This document shows, in pieces, positions 7,988 to 18,285 of a DNA stretch of 64,000 nucleotides. The position numbers were made by a program, and so were the translations under genes. Location: assembly GCA_013361095.1 (NCBI GenBank), contig JAATWA010000001.1, positions 3,813,001-3,877,000 of the forward strand, written 5' to 3'. Position 1 is the stretch's first letter, and every line of letters begins with the position of its first letter. The notes beneath the pieces are model-generated. The model was not told where the DNA came from. It saw nothing but the letters and a program-made list of their open reading frames with translations, and made no database searches. This DNA is from Pseudanabaena biceps (GTDB lineage: Bacteria; Cyanobacteriota; Cyanobacteriia; Pseudanabaenales; Pseudanabaenaceae).

Positions 7988-10125
7988 TATAAATTAAAGA
8001 AGTCATAATGCGCGATCGCCTCTAAAATGCCTCCAGCATGAGCGCTATCGGCAAAATAAACGCGATCGCTATCATTCAAAGCTAACAATTCTTCACGGTG
8101 ACGATTATCAACGACCACGCCCAAAGTATTGCCACGCAGCATATCTTCATCACCACCCGATCCACCATTGACCAAAACCTGCTCTAGAGGGATATTCCAT
8201 TGTCTAGCGACATAGCGTAGGGCAAACCCCTTAGAAGCTCTGGCAGGCACAAAGTCCAGATATTGACCAAAGGAGAGAGTTGTATTCACGGACAATTCCT
8301 GTTGACGCAATAGGGTCAAAATCTCCTCCATTGGTGGGGCAATATTGGCATCGTAGTAATAGGAAACCTTAAACCGACTTTGCTGATCCTTCGGCTGCGG
8401 GGTGATCCCTTGTAAGGGATCGATAATGCGCTTCAATACTTGCGGTGTCCACCAGTGATCGATATGGTAATTCCAAGCAATATCCGCAGTATATCGAGGA
8501 GGATAGTAAATCTCTGTACCTAAACTGGTAATCAGAACATCGGGGGTGGGAATACCATAGGTTTTTAAAATTTTGAGAACTGAATCTAAACGCCGACCTG
8601 TCGCGATGCCAAACACAAATTTTCGATGTTGTTGGCGGACAAGTTGGATAAATTGCGTCAATGCTTCCGCATCCCCCAACAAGGTATTGTCGATCGCTGT
8701 GAAAATTGCCCGTTTACGATATTGTCCTGCTTTTGCTGAGAATGTTGGCTTTGGTAAAGGTTCCTGTTGCAATACAAGAGGCTGAATTTTTTGCAAATAG
8801 GTTTGAGCGTGAGCCTCCCATGAATAGAATTTGGCAACATTTTTTAACCCATTTTCGGAAAATTGCTGCCAGAGTGTTGCATCTTCGAGAATCTGCAATA
8901 AAGCCTCAGCGATCGCATTCTCATTCAAAGGATCAACTAATAATCCATTCTGACAATTACTAATAATATCCACTGGCCCCCCATTTTCGGTGGCAACCAA
9001 TGGTAATCCACTCGCCGCCGCCTCTAATAGCGTTAATCCAAAAGGCTCAGTGAGAGCAGGATTGACAAACACACCTTTGGACTTAGCTGCTAATCGATAA
9101 ATATCGGCAACTTCACTAGAACTATGATGCTTTGGTAAAGCTACCAACCCATAGAGATCATAGCAATCCATCACCAGTAGTAACTCTGTTAAAACATTCT
9201 GCGCTCCCTCATTAAGTTCTCGAATATCCTCTCGATTACCTGCCACAATCACTAGATTAGCTAATTCTTGTAAACGAGGCGATCGCCCGTAGGCTTCCAG
9301 AAGAGTGACGATATTTTTACGCTGATCGGGGCGTGATAATGCCAAAACCATCGGCTTATCAGGATTATTGAGAAACTTGATTAAAGCTTCTTGGAAAGCG
9401 ATCGCTTGATTATTTTCAGTCGGTGGATAAAACTGCTCTAAATCAGTCCCAGGAGGGATGATCGCCATTTTTTCGGGGGTGTAATAGTCGTAAAGTTCAT
9501 ACTGATCTTCAATTTCATTACCAGTACTAGTAATCACCAAGTCCGCATTACTTAAAGTATCTTCTTCAGCGCTGACCCGCTGAAGCATATGATAGCGTTC
9601 TTCGATCTGTTCTAGGGGCATTCCTGACCCTAGCAATCTTCGCATCTTATCCCGTCCTAATGAATGTCCCGTATGGATTAGAGGTAAACCCGTTAAATGA
9701 GAAAGTCGCACTCCCACATACCCTGCATCGGCATAGTGGCTATGGATTACATCGGGCAGACGCGGCTGTGTGAGCAACCAAGCAAACAGGCGATCGGCAA
9801 AGCCATCCAGATGGCTCCATAATTCTTCTTTAGGAATGTAGGCTTCAGGTCCTGCTTCAATTCGCACGATCTGAGCATTTTCGGCTAAGTTTTCAATCGC
9901 CATGCCATAGTCAGCGTCTACAGCATCGTCAATAATCAGCCTTGTAACTAAATCAACTCTTTCTACATTTGCTTGACTAGCGATCGCCTTAGCTAGTTCC
10001 ACAACATATTTTGTCTGTCCACCTGTATCGGCATCACGTCCTAATTCTAGATTATGACCTCTGATTAATCCATGAATACTGATGAGCAGAATATACAATG
10101 GCTTATTCTTGATGTTGTTGAACAT
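7987..10125 (-). CDS. spsA: Sucrose-phosphate synthase, two-domain (GT4 + inactive-looking HAD)
   Basis: Makes sucrose-6-phosphate from a nucleotide-glucose and fructose-6-phosphate. The N-terminal GT4 part shows GRDADTGGQTKYV, DVIHSHYADAGYVG and the EPFGLTLLEA donor site. Residues from about 470 form an SPP-like HAD domain, but the nucleophile motif reads FTAIDNTLL, with Ala477 where the first Asp should be (Asp479 is kept). Such bidomain SPS with an inactive HAD region is known in cyanobacteria. ATG 10125 is preferred to 10179: the upstream one lies in the dispersed AAGCGCTGTAA repeat, and MFNNIKNKPLYILL is a natural start. The product is then 712 residues. Confidence 0.9.
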   Translation of the reverse strand: MFNNIKNKPLYILLISIHGLIRGHNLELGRDADTGGQTKYVVELAKAIASQANVERVDLVTRLIIDDAVDADYGMAIENLAENAQIVRIEAGPEAYIPKEELWSHLDGFADRLFAWLLTQPRLPDVIHSHYADAGYVGVRLSHLTGLPLIHTGHSLGRDKMRRLLGSGMPLEQIEERYHMLQRVSAEEDTLSNADLVITSTGNEIEDQYELYDYYTPEKMAIIPPGTDLEQFYPPTENNQAIAFQEALIKFLNNPDKPMVLALSRPDQRKNIVTLLEAYGRSPRLQELANLVIVAGNREDIRELNEGAQNVLTELLLVMDCYDLYGLVALPKHHSSSEVADIYRLAAKSKGVFVNPALTEPFGLTLLEAAASGLPLVATENGGPVDIISNCQNGLLVDPLNENAIAEALLQILEDATLWQQFSENGLKNVAKFYSWEAHAQTYLQKIQPLVLQQEPLPKPTFSAKAGQYRKRAIFTAIDNTLLGDAEALTQFIQLVRQQHRKFVFGIATGRRLDSVLKILKTYGIPTPDVLITSLGTEIYYPPRYTADIAWNYHIDHWWTPQVLKRIIDPLQGITPQPKDQQSRFKVSYYYDANIAPPMEEILTLLRQQELSVNTTLSFGQYLDFVPARASKGFALRYVARQWNIPLEQVLVNGGSGGDEDMLRGNTLGVVVDNRHREELLALNDSDRVYFADSAHAGGILEAIAHYDFFNL

Positions 10126-10177
10126 AATCTGTCCATAATTCGCCAATCTAAATTTACAGCGCTTTGCGTTTAAATCC

Positions 10178-10234
10178 AAACCAATAGAATTTTGAAAGTG
10201 TTGATTTGCAACACTTTCAAAATTCTATTGGTTT
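10178..10234. repeat. Armed hairpin, AGTGTTG core (type A)
   Basis: Perfect 26-bp arms 10178-10203/10209-10234 with a 5-nt loop. Preceded by TTACAGCGCTTTGCG (10155-10169), as at the 322-419 copy. Confidence 0.75.
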
Positions 10235-10239
10235 GACTC

Positions 10240-10304
10240 AGGAACTTCTTAAAACTTTTGAAAGGCTGGCTAAGCCAGCCTTTCAAAAGTTTTAAGAAGT
10301 TCCT
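10240..10304. repeat. Armed hairpin, GAAAGGCTGGC core, 31-bp perfect arms
   Basis: Arms 10240-10270/10274-10304 with loop TAA; outer part AGGAACTTCTTAAAAC. It sits between divergent spsA and bioF, so here it is not at the 3' end of any gene. Confidence 0.8.
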
Positions 10305-10385
10305 AATCCGTAATAGACTGTAAAAGATTCTCAATTAGAGATTACTAAAATTAAATTTGCAATTATTTAAAAAGACTTTATTTGC

Positions 10386-11573
10386 ATGAACCATCCTGAA
10401 AATTGCGATGCTGATCCCTTTGCTTGGCTCGATCGCTCATTGCAGTCTATCCATAAGGCTAATTGGTATCGCTCCACACAAACAATTAATTCCAAAGCAG
10501 GGACGATCGCCCAAATTGATGGGCGGGAGATGTTGAATTTTGCGAGTAATAATTATTTGGGATTGGCAGGCGATCGCCGCTTGATTGTCGCCGCGATCGC
10601 CGCCACCGAGAAATATGGCACTGGCTCAACGGGATCGCGTCTAGTGACGGGGCATTTAGACCTCCATGAAAAACTAGAAACGGCGATCGCTGATCTCAAA
10701 AATGTGGAATCTGCGCTTGTCTTTAGTTCAGGATACTTAGCAAATTTAGGCACGATCGCCGCGATCGTCGGACAGCGAGATTTGGTTTTGGGTGATGCTT
10801 ACAACCATTCTTGTTTAAAAAAAGGAGCTTTACTCAGTGGCGCGACCGCGATCGATTATCGACATCTTGATATTGCTGACCTCACCGCCCAATTGCAACA
10901 ACATCGCCATCACTACCGCCGTTGCCTAATCACCACCGATAGTGTTTTTAGTATGGATGGCGATCTTGCGCTCTTACGGGAAATTATGGACTTAGCTGCC
11001 GAATATGAATGCATGGTACTAGTGGATGAAGCGCATGGCACGGGTGTATTTGGAGATCGCGGTGGTGGGTTGACTGAGGCGCTGGGGATTAGGCAAGAAT
11101 TAATTCAAGTAGGAACTTTGAGCAAGGCTTTGGGAAGTTTGGGTGGATATGTGGCAGGTTCGGCAAAGTTAATCGATTATCTCCGCAATCGAGCCGCTAC
11201 ATGGGTCTACACAACGGCGCTCTCTCCTGCGGACACAGGAGCCGCGATCGCCGCCATTGAGATTGTCAAGTCAGAAAGTAAGCTCCGTCAACAGCTTTGG
11301 CAAAATGTAGCGATGTTTCGGCAAGGTTTACAGAATTTAGAAATATCTGCGATCGCCTTAGACTCGCCAATTATGGCGATCGCCGTGGGGGATATTCCTG
11401 AAACCTTAAAAATGGCAAATTATTTAAAAGAAAATGGTATTTTTGCGCCAGCCATTCGTCCGCCCACAGTTCCCACTCCCAGAATTAGGATTACGCTAAT
11501 GGCGACCCATGAGGCTGAGCAAATTCAGTTTTTACTAAATTTACTCGGCTCGGCGAGTCGTCACTTGTTTTAA
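10386..11573 (+). CDS. bioF: 8-amino-7-oxononanoate synthase (BioF)
   Basis: A PLP enzyme condensing pimeloyl-thioester with L-alanine in biotin synthesis. The 395-residue protein shows [31 protein letters not shown] and the Schiff-base lysine K247 in [12 protein letters not shown]. Related oxoamine synthases (e.g. KBL) share these motifs, but length and the N-terminal pattern favour BioF. It stands alone, without other bio genes nearby. Confidence 0.88.
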   Translation: MNHPENCDADPFAWLDRSLQSIHKANWYRSTQTINSKAGTIAQIDGREMLNFASNNYLGLAGDRRLIVAAIAATEKYGTGSTGSRLVTGHLDLHEKLETAIADLKNVESALVFSSGYLANLGTIAAIVGQRDLVLGDAYNHSCLKKGALLSGATAIDYRHLDIADLTAQLQQHRHHYRRCLITTDSVFSMDGDLALLREIMDLAAEYECMVLVDEAHGTGVFGDRGGGLTEALGIRQELIQVGTLSKALGSLGGYVAGSAKLIDYLRNRAATWVYTTALSPADTGAAIAAIEIVKSESKLRQQLWQNVAMFRQGLQNLEISAIALDSPIMAIAVGDIPETLKMANYLKENGIFAPAIRPPTVPTPRIRITLMATHEAEQIQFLLNLLGSASRHLF

Positions 11574-11580
11574 ATTTGAA

Positions 11581-11597
11581 GCGGCGCTCCGCGCCGC
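11581..11597. terminator. Short GCGGCGC hairpin between convergent bioF and arsS
   Basis: GCGGCGC (11581-11587) pairs with 11591-11597. It has the core of the family but hardly any outer arms, and lies between two converging genes. Confidence 0.5.
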
Positions 11598-11604
11598 CTC
11601 ACAC

Positions 11605-12693
11605 TTATGTAGCGATCGCACCGCTACAAGAACTTCCTTTGCCTGCGGTGCATCCGAAGCAATGACGGCCAGTTCTAATTTGCCTCTGAGCGAAGCTATG
11701 GGGATCAAAATTGTGAATAGATAAACTTGGATAATCTTGATGTGGTGGACTTTGAGCTTCTAGATCTAACATTTGATTAAAATCGCAATCAAACAATCTG
11801 CCATCCCAAGATACAGAAATCGTATTGCGGCACATCAACCCTGCGATCGTGTCGGGATTAAACGCATTAACGAGCAGTTCCATATAAGCTTGCAAATTAC
11901 CAGACTGTTCCAGCCACTCTAAATGGCGAGAAATCGGCATATTGTTAATTGCAATCAGGCGATCGAAGGTGATGTTGTGATTTTCTAGCAGTCCTTGCTT
12001 CCACATTTTCTCTAAGACTGCGGCTTGATTGCAAGAGAGTGTCGCATCAGATGGATTGCTCATCAAGGTTAGTTTGCGACTGGGGTTGCCCTGTCCATAA
12101 CCCACCGCATTCAGTCGCTGCAAAGCATTGATCGACTGCTCAAAGGTTCCATCGCCACGTTGTTGATCGGTATTGGGTTGTCGAAAATGTGGCAAAGAAC
12201 AAACCACTTCCACTCCACGCTTTGCAAACCATTCAGGCAAATCTTCCATTGTCGGCAATAGCAGCACCGTCAAATTACAGCGATCGATGACGTGTTTACC
12301 TCTGATTACACATTGGTCTACCAAATATCGAAAATGGGGATTTAGTTCAGGAGCGCCCCCCGTAATATCGACTGTATGCGCTTCCGTCTGATCCAATGCA
12401 GCCAAGCAAGCATCGATAGTGGCGCGACTCATATTTTCTTTGCGATCGGGGCCAGCATCAACATGACAATGGCGACAGGTCATATTGCAAAGTTTGCCAA
12501 CATTAATTTGAAATATTTCCAGATTTGCGGGCGTTAAAGTTTGCCAAGCATTCTGTTTTAAGGTTGACTCAAAATCCCCCTGCTCAGGTAAATGCGATAG
12601 ATCGATAGATTCTAATAAATTGATTTGTTGCTTGGTGCTGGCAAGTTTTGATTGGCGTTGCTGAAGGGAAACTGTGGCAGTTGGACTTGGCAT
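11605..12693 (-). CDS. arsS: Arsenosugar biosynthesis radical SAM protein ArsS
   Basis: A radical SAM protein with the CxxxCxxC cluster motif (C69, C73, C76 in KLCNMTCRHCHVDAG) and a Cys-rich C-terminus ending CFGCTAGKGSSCSGA. Both the first motif and the Cys-rich DUF3641-like tail are hallmarks of ArsS, which attaches the adenosyl-derived group to methylated arsenic when arsenosugars are made. No arsM methyltransferase is visible here. The TVP38 membrane protein lies 30 bases upstream on the same strand, probably in one transcript. Confidence 0.88.
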   Translation of the reverse strand: MPSPTATVSLQQRQSKLASTKQQINLLESIDLSHLPEQGDFESTLKQNAWQTLTPANLEIFQINVGKLCNMTCRHCHVDAGPDRKENMSRATIDACLAALDQTEAHTVDITGGAPELNPHFRYLVDQCVIRGKHVIDRCNLTVLLLPTMEDLPEWFAKRGVEVVCSLPHFRQPNTDQQRGDGTFEQSINALQRLNAVGYGQGNPSRKLTLMSNPSDATLSCNQAAVLEKMWKQGLLENHNITFDRLIAINNMPISRHLEWLEQSGNLQAYMELLVNAFNPDTIAGLMCRNTISVSWDGRLFDCDFNQMLDLEAQSPPHQDYPSLSIHNFDPHSFAQRQIRTGRHCFGCTAGKGSSCSGAIAT

Positions 12694-12723
12694 AATTACT
12701 GTAAAGTCTGTGATTAGTACATC

Positions 12724-13485
12724 TTAATCGTTTACCTTATCAGCTAGAGACTTACGAGCAAGGCGCGTCACATAAACGGTAACAGCGACAGTGGCGAGCA
12801 GTCCCAAAATCCGAATTACCCATTGAATCGTGGGATTAGTAGGCTGATTTTCGCCGCCAATTCTGGCTAGATCACCCGCAAGGGAGCCAATATAAACATA
12901 CATCACTGTCGCGGGGAGCATTCCCACAGAGGCGATCGCATAGTCTTTGAGTTTGACCCCAGTCACACCAAAGGCGTAGTTGAGTAAATTGAATGGAAAA
13001 ATCGGTGAGAGGCGTGTTAGTAGAACAATTTTAAAACCTTCTTGGGCAACAGCTTTATCGATCGCCGCAAAATTTGGATTACCTTCAATTTTTTTGCCAA
13101 TCCAATCTCTCGCAAAATAACGACCGACCAAAAAAGCAGCGATCGCCCCTAAAGTCGCTCCAATAAATACATAAATCGAGCCTAATAAAACCCCAAATAC
13201 TACCCCCGCGCCCAAGGTCAAAATTGAACCAGGTAAAAATGCGACCGTAGCCACGATGTAGATCAAGATAAAAGCAATTCCGCCCACATAACCTAAGCTT
13301 TCAATCCACTTGAGAGCCTCACGAAGTAACTCTTGAGGGTTAAATCCTTGCAAAACTGGCTCAGTCTGAGCAAAAGCTGGAGAAGCTAAAAACAAACAGG
13401 CGATCGCGCAAACAGATATGCAATAGCAAAGTTTAACAAAATGCTCCGTGTCAGGTCTTGTGAACTTATATTCCTTTGGTTTCAT
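12724..13485 (-). CDS. TVP38/TMEM64 (DedA/VTT) family membrane protein
   Basis: A 253-residue integral membrane protein with an N-terminal hydrophobic, signal-like segment (about 20-38) and the VTT domain: FLPGSILTLGAGVVFG, GATLGAIAAFLVGRYFAR and LTRLSPIFPFNLLNYAFG. VTT-domain proteins act as lipid scramblases or transporters; the substrate here is unknown. It precedes arsS by 30 bases and is likely co-transcribed. Confidence 0.88.
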   Translation of the reverse strand: MKPKEYKFTRPDTEHFVKLCYCISVCAIACLFLASPAFAQTEPVLQGFNPQELLREALKWIESLGYVGGIAFILIYIVATVAFLPGSILTLGAGVVFGVLLGSIYVFIGATLGAIAAFLVGRYFARDWIGKKIEGNPNFAAIDKAVAQEGFKIVLLTRLSPIFPFNLLNYAFGVTGVKLKDYAIASVGMLPATVMYVYIGSLAGDLARIGGENQPTNPTIQWVIRILGLLATVAVTVYVTRLARKSLADKVND

Positions 13486-13550
13486 AATGAAAATCGCTGT
13501 CGTAATTTAATATTGCAGGATAAGTAGATAGGCGTAATTAAATATAAAAC

Positions 13551-13597
13551 CCAAATAAGCTGATTCGCCCGCTTTGCGGGCAAATCAGCTTATTTGG
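13551..13597. repeat. Armed hairpin, CGCCCGC core
   Basis: 22-bp arms 13551-13572/13576-13597 with one mismatch, loop TTT; outer CCAAATAAGC. A 22-codon open stretch on the minus strand (13590-13658, GTG start) ends in its right arm and may be a gene relic. Confidence 0.7.
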
Positions 13598-13696
13598 ATT
13601 TCAGCTCACCAGCGATCGCGGCAAATTGCTCTAAGACTGTTTGTAAATCATCATTCACATTTTTAGCCCTGTTTGGTCATTAGGGATCTGCAATTT

Positions 13697-13781
13697 AATA
13701 AAGTATCAAATATAAAACCAGAATTAGTGGGGCGGCGAAGCCGCCCCACTAATTCTAAAAAATCTGGAATGGTACTTTATT
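13697..13781. repeat. Nested hairpin, GGGGCGGC core
   Basis: Inner perfect 17-bp arms 13720-13736/13740-13756, loop GAA. An outer pair AATAAAGTA (13697-13705) / TACTTTATT (13773-13781) encloses it, giving a two-level structure. Confidence 0.7.
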
Positions 13782-13800
13782 TATTCGCTCGTCCCTTATT

Positions 13801-13831
13801 GCTAACACCTAACAGCTTGTTAGGTGTTAGC
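13801..13831. repeat. Hairpin GCTAACACCTAACA
   Basis: Perfect 14-bp arms 13801-13814/13818-13831, loop GCT. A degenerate half copy (CTAACAGCTTG) follows at about 13855. It lies upstream of sigF. Confidence 0.65.
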
Positions 13832-13982
13832 AATTTACAAACATAAAAAATCCCTAACAGCTTGCAAGGTGACCGATCGCTTAGACAGGTACTAATCTAG
13901 CTATATAAAGAAACCAAGCATCTACATATGACTTGATTGAAATTAATTTAAATATGAGTTTCGATTAGTTCAGGGCAAAACT

Positions 13983-14822
13983 ATGAGTACCACATCACCC
14001 ACCGCCGCAACTGATGAATCCTCGTCATCAAGCGCGACCCATATCCATAAAGTCCGTGATTTTTCTTCCGCCGATAAAGTCTCAACCCTCGAACTAGTCA
14101 AGCAATATCGCAAAGCTCCATCCGCCTATCTACGCGATCGCATTGTGCGGTTAAATATTGGACTAGTCAAAAAAGAAGTCAACTTTTGGGCAGATCGCCA
14201 CTCTGAGTTATACGACGACCTATTACAAGTGGGGGCGCTAGGTTTGATTAGTTGCATTGATCGCTTTGAACTAAATCGTGGTTATGCTTTTAGTTCTTTT
14301 GCAGTGCGCCACATTCGCGGCGAAATTCAACATTACTTGCGCGATAAAAGCTCATCAGTACGCATACCTCGACGTTATATGGATTTGCAACAACAATCCA
14401 TAAGAGTGATGCAAAAACTTCGCAACGCTTTACAGAGAGAACCCTCGACACAAGAAGTTGCCAACTCTCTGGGCGTGAGTCTATACGAATGGCAAGAAGC
14501 AAAGCTAGCTTGTCAGAACCGTGCGCCCATCAGTCTTGATGCACCGATCCGTTCTGAAGAAGATGACGCAGCTTCGATTGGGGACTTAGTTGCTGATCCT
14601 AAAAGTAATATACAACTACAACAGGACGACAAATTTCGCCTACAGCAGGCTTTGGCAGTTTTAGAGCAACGTACTAGAGAGATTGTTGAGTTTGTGTTTA
14701 TTGAAGATTTGCCTCAGCGAGAGGTTGCCAAAATGTTGGGGGTGAGTGCTGTTACAATTTCCCGTCAGCTCAAAAAAGGTTTATCGACTTTACGTTGTGT
14801 CCTAGAAGCAGAAGCTTGCTAA
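13983..14822 (+). CDS. sigF: Group 3 RNA polymerase sigma factor, SigF type
   Basis: A 279-residue alternative sigma factor lacking region 1.1. Region 2 is clear (RLNIGLVKKEVNFW, DLLQVGALGLISCIDRFELNRGYAFSSFA), as are region 3 (RIPRRYMDLQQQ, PSTQEVANSLGVS) and the region 4 helix-turn-helix (LPQREVAKMLGVSAVTISRQL). Sequence style and length match the cyanobacterial SigF/SigB-like group linked to stress, motility and cell-surface gene control. No anti-sigma partner is adjacent. The upstream gap (13486-13982) contains only hairpins. Confidence 0.85.
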   Translation: MSTTSPTAATDESSSSSATHIHKVRDFSSADKVSTLELVKQYRKAPSAYLRDRIVRLNIGLVKKEVNFWADRHSELYDDLLQVGALGLISCIDRFELNRGYAFSSFAVRHIRGEIQHYLRDKSSSVRIPRRYMDLQQQSIRVMQKLRNALQREPSTQEVANSLGVSLYEWQEAKLACQNRAPISLDAPIRSEEDDAASIGDLVADPKSNIQLQQDDKFRLQQALAVLEQRTREIVEFVFIEDLPQREVAKMLGVSAVTISRQLKKGLSTLRCVLEAEAC

Positions 14823-14875
14823 AACCAAATAATTAAAAGATGGTGCGTTGCGCCGTCTTTTAATTATTTGGTTTT
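14821..14875. terminator. Armed hairpin after sigF
   Basis: Perfect 20-bp outer arms 14821-14840/14856-14875 (AAAACCAAATAATTAAAAGA) around a GTGCG-type centre. The left arm begins with the second base of the sigF stop codon (TAA). Confidence 0.75.
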
Positions 14876-14894
14876 GGTATACCTAAATTCTTAT

Positions 14895-14943
14895 AAAAAT
14901 AAAAAAGATGAAACTACAAAGTAGTTTCATCTTTTTTATTTTT
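14895..14943. terminator. Second hairpin after sigF, T-rich end
   Basis: Perfect 23-bp arms 14895-14917/14921-14943, loop AAA, ending in a T-rich tail: the classic look of an intrinsic terminator. Confidence 0.75.
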
Positions 14944-15030
14944 AAGCTAACCAATGCCTCGTAAAATTAAAGCAAGTCCAAAGCAATGGACATCAGCACC
15001 AGTCAAGGCATTTATTTAGAGCATTTGTAG

Positions 15031-16677
<1,647 letters not shown>

Positions 16678-16688
16678 AAAAATAAGAC

Positions 16689-16755
16689 ACACGCGAAGCG
16701 TGTTTAGGTAAAACCCCAGAAGCGAGTTGCGCCGCAACTCGCTTCTGGGGTTTTA
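16689..16755. terminator. Two hairpins after pgm
   Basis: A short one (ACACGC/GCGTGT, 16689-16703, loop GAA) and a perfect 22-bp armed one (16709-16730/16734-16755; outer TAAAACCCCAGAAGC). They lie between converging genes. Confidence 0.75.
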
Positions 16756-16771
16756 GGCAAAAATTGCGTTG

Positions 16772-17422
16772 CTATAGATGCCCAACTTTGACATAAATCA
16801 CACAGCCAGATGTGCTAAACGGAGTATGCCGACTACCACTAGGATTCCGTAGCCAAGTCCCCTGAGGATAAGTCCCAAACTCATCTTCAAAAACTCCATC
16901 AACCACAAAAATTTCTTCGCCGCCTAGATGACGATGGGGTTGGAAATGCGTCCCCGCATCCCATTTCACAAGGGCGACATTCTCAGTTCCATAATTATGC
17001 AAGGGCATTACTTGTAATCCCTTGACTAAACCATTAACCCAAGGATTTTGCTTCGTGGCGATCGCTACTCGTTGTTGATCATCAGGATGCATTTGCCAGA
17101 GCTTAACTAAAATCGTGCAACCCTCTTTGCTAAAGGGCGTATGGGTTGAACCAACAGGATTACGAATATAGGTTCCCGCAGGATAGTCACCATACTCATC
17201 GGAGAAAGTACCTTCTAAAACTAAAAACTCTTCGCCGCCGTCGTGGGTATGGGCGGAGAACTGACTGTTAGGAGCATAGCGCACGACTGAGGTTGCTCTC
17301 GCCACTTCTTCGCCATCTCGTTCGAGCATACGGCGCTGGACACCAATCATGGGAGAATCGACCCAATCAAGGGCTTCACTCTCAACGACAACGCGCTGAC
17401 TCAGATCTGCATGGAGTTTCAT
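16772..17422 (-). CDS. Double-cupin protein, ChrR-like
   Basis: 216 residues made of two tandem cupin domains with near-identical pattern: HTHDGGEEFLVLEG followed by RNPVGSTHTPFS, then HRHLGGEEIFVVDG followed by RNPSGSRHTPFS. Each has the HxH...E metal-ligand set, so two metal sites are expected. The family resembles the ChrR cupin, but no anti-sigma helix or adjacent ECF sigma gene is present, so an oxidative-stress or oxygenase-like role is only inference. It lies 2 bases downstream of the PPOX-like gene, one operon. Confidence 0.8.
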   Translation of the reverse strand: MKLHADLSQRVVVESEALDWVDSPMIGVQRRMLERDGEEVARATSVVRYAPNSQFSAHTHDGGEEFLVLEGTFSDEYGDYPAGTYIRNPVGSTHTPFSKEGCTILVKLWQMHPDDQQRVAIATKQNPWVNGLVKGLQVMPLHNYGTENVALVKWDAGTHFQPHRHLGGEEIFVVDGVFEDEFGTYPQGTWLRNPSGSRHTPFSTSGCVIYVKVGHL

Positions 17423-17424
17423 AA

Positions 17425-18018
17425 TTATGGGTTCTTAGCCTCTGCTAGAAGTCGCTCTAATTCACTAATCCTAGCTTGCATTGCTTCCACTTCAGCTTGG
17501 GAATAGCGTACAGGAATGTGTTGCGGACAGTTCCAATCATAGCCTTCGATTTCAAAAATGATCGCCCGTTCTACTGTGGCTGGATAGTCTAGATCTTGGA
17601 CTTGAGAAAGGATCACAGGATCGTCTTCCACAATTCGCGCACGACCGAGGATTTTCAAACGGCGGCGGTTCCGATAATCCATTAGAAATAGAAATGCTTT
17701 ATCATGTTCCGAAAGATTGCCCACAGAGATGTACTGCACATTGCCGCGATAATCAGCAAAGCCCAAAGTCTTCTCATTGAGAATCCTTAAAAATCCTGCT
17801 TTGCCGCCTCGAAACTGAATATAAGGATAGCCATTGGAAGTCACAGTGCCTAGATAAAATCCTTCCATGCTAGAAATAAATTGCGCGATATCGGGAGTAA
17901 CCCTGTTATTGTCAGCACCGTTCGCCACAAAGCGCTCATAGTTCTCACGAGAACCCATTTTTTCTTGCATGGCTTTCACGGCGGTCGTGAAAGCGATCGT
18001 ACCAAATTGACGGGGCAT
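17425..18018 (-). CDS. Pyridoxamine 5'-phosphate oxidase-like (FMN-binding split barrel) protein
   Basis: 197 residues with the split-barrel pattern: FYLGTVTSNGYPYIQFRGG, LGFADYRGN, DYRNRRRLKILGRARIVED, then PVRYS and a C-terminal helix. Members bind flavin and act as oxidoreductases of varied substrates; this subtype is common next to oxidative-stress genes. AGGAG precedes the ATG. It is first gene of a two-gene unit with the double cupin 2 bases downstream. Confidence 0.8.
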   Translation of the reverse strand: MPRQFGTIAFTTAVKAMQEKMGSRENYERFVANGADNNRVTPDIAQFISSMEGFYLGTVTSNGYPYIQFRGGKAGFLRILNEKTLGFADYRGNVQYISVGNLSEHDKAFLFLMDYRNRRRLKILGRARIVEDDPVILSQVQDLDYPATVERAIIFEIEGYDWNCPQHIPVRYSQAEVEAMQARISELERLLAEAKNP

Positions 18019-18080
18019 AACTTAAACTCCTGTCACAGTAAAATGCCTTTGCTATTTTACTGGGTTTGTTTTACTTTATA

Positions 18081-18157
18081 CAGCGCCTTGCGCTAACTTA
18101 AACCACATAGAAATTTGTGAAAGCGCAGCTTCGCTGCGCTTTCACAAATTTCTATGT
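18081..18157. repeat. Armed hairpin with conserved outer module
   Basis: Perfect 25-bp arms 18105-18129/18133-18157 (AGCGCAGC-TTC-GCTGCGCT core). It is preceded by CAGCGCCTTGCGCTAACTTAAACC, a module found in reverse orientation at about 61038-61065 beside another hairpin with nearly the same arms. Lies between divergent genes. Confidence 0.8.
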
Positions 18158-18285
18158 ACTACTTAAAGTGTAATGTAATGAACGAACTGTATAGTGCTGG
18201 CATTCTCTTTAAAGTTTTAAGTCAGTGCAAAGCGCTGTAAAGTAGAGAAATACTCAAGCTTAAAAATTGTTGTTCTTGTCTTGCT

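Noticed and set aside
10126..10179. Upstream start for spsA at 10179
   Set aside because: The extra 18 codons contain the dispersed AAGCGCTGTAAA repeat, so the next ATG (10125) is preferred.
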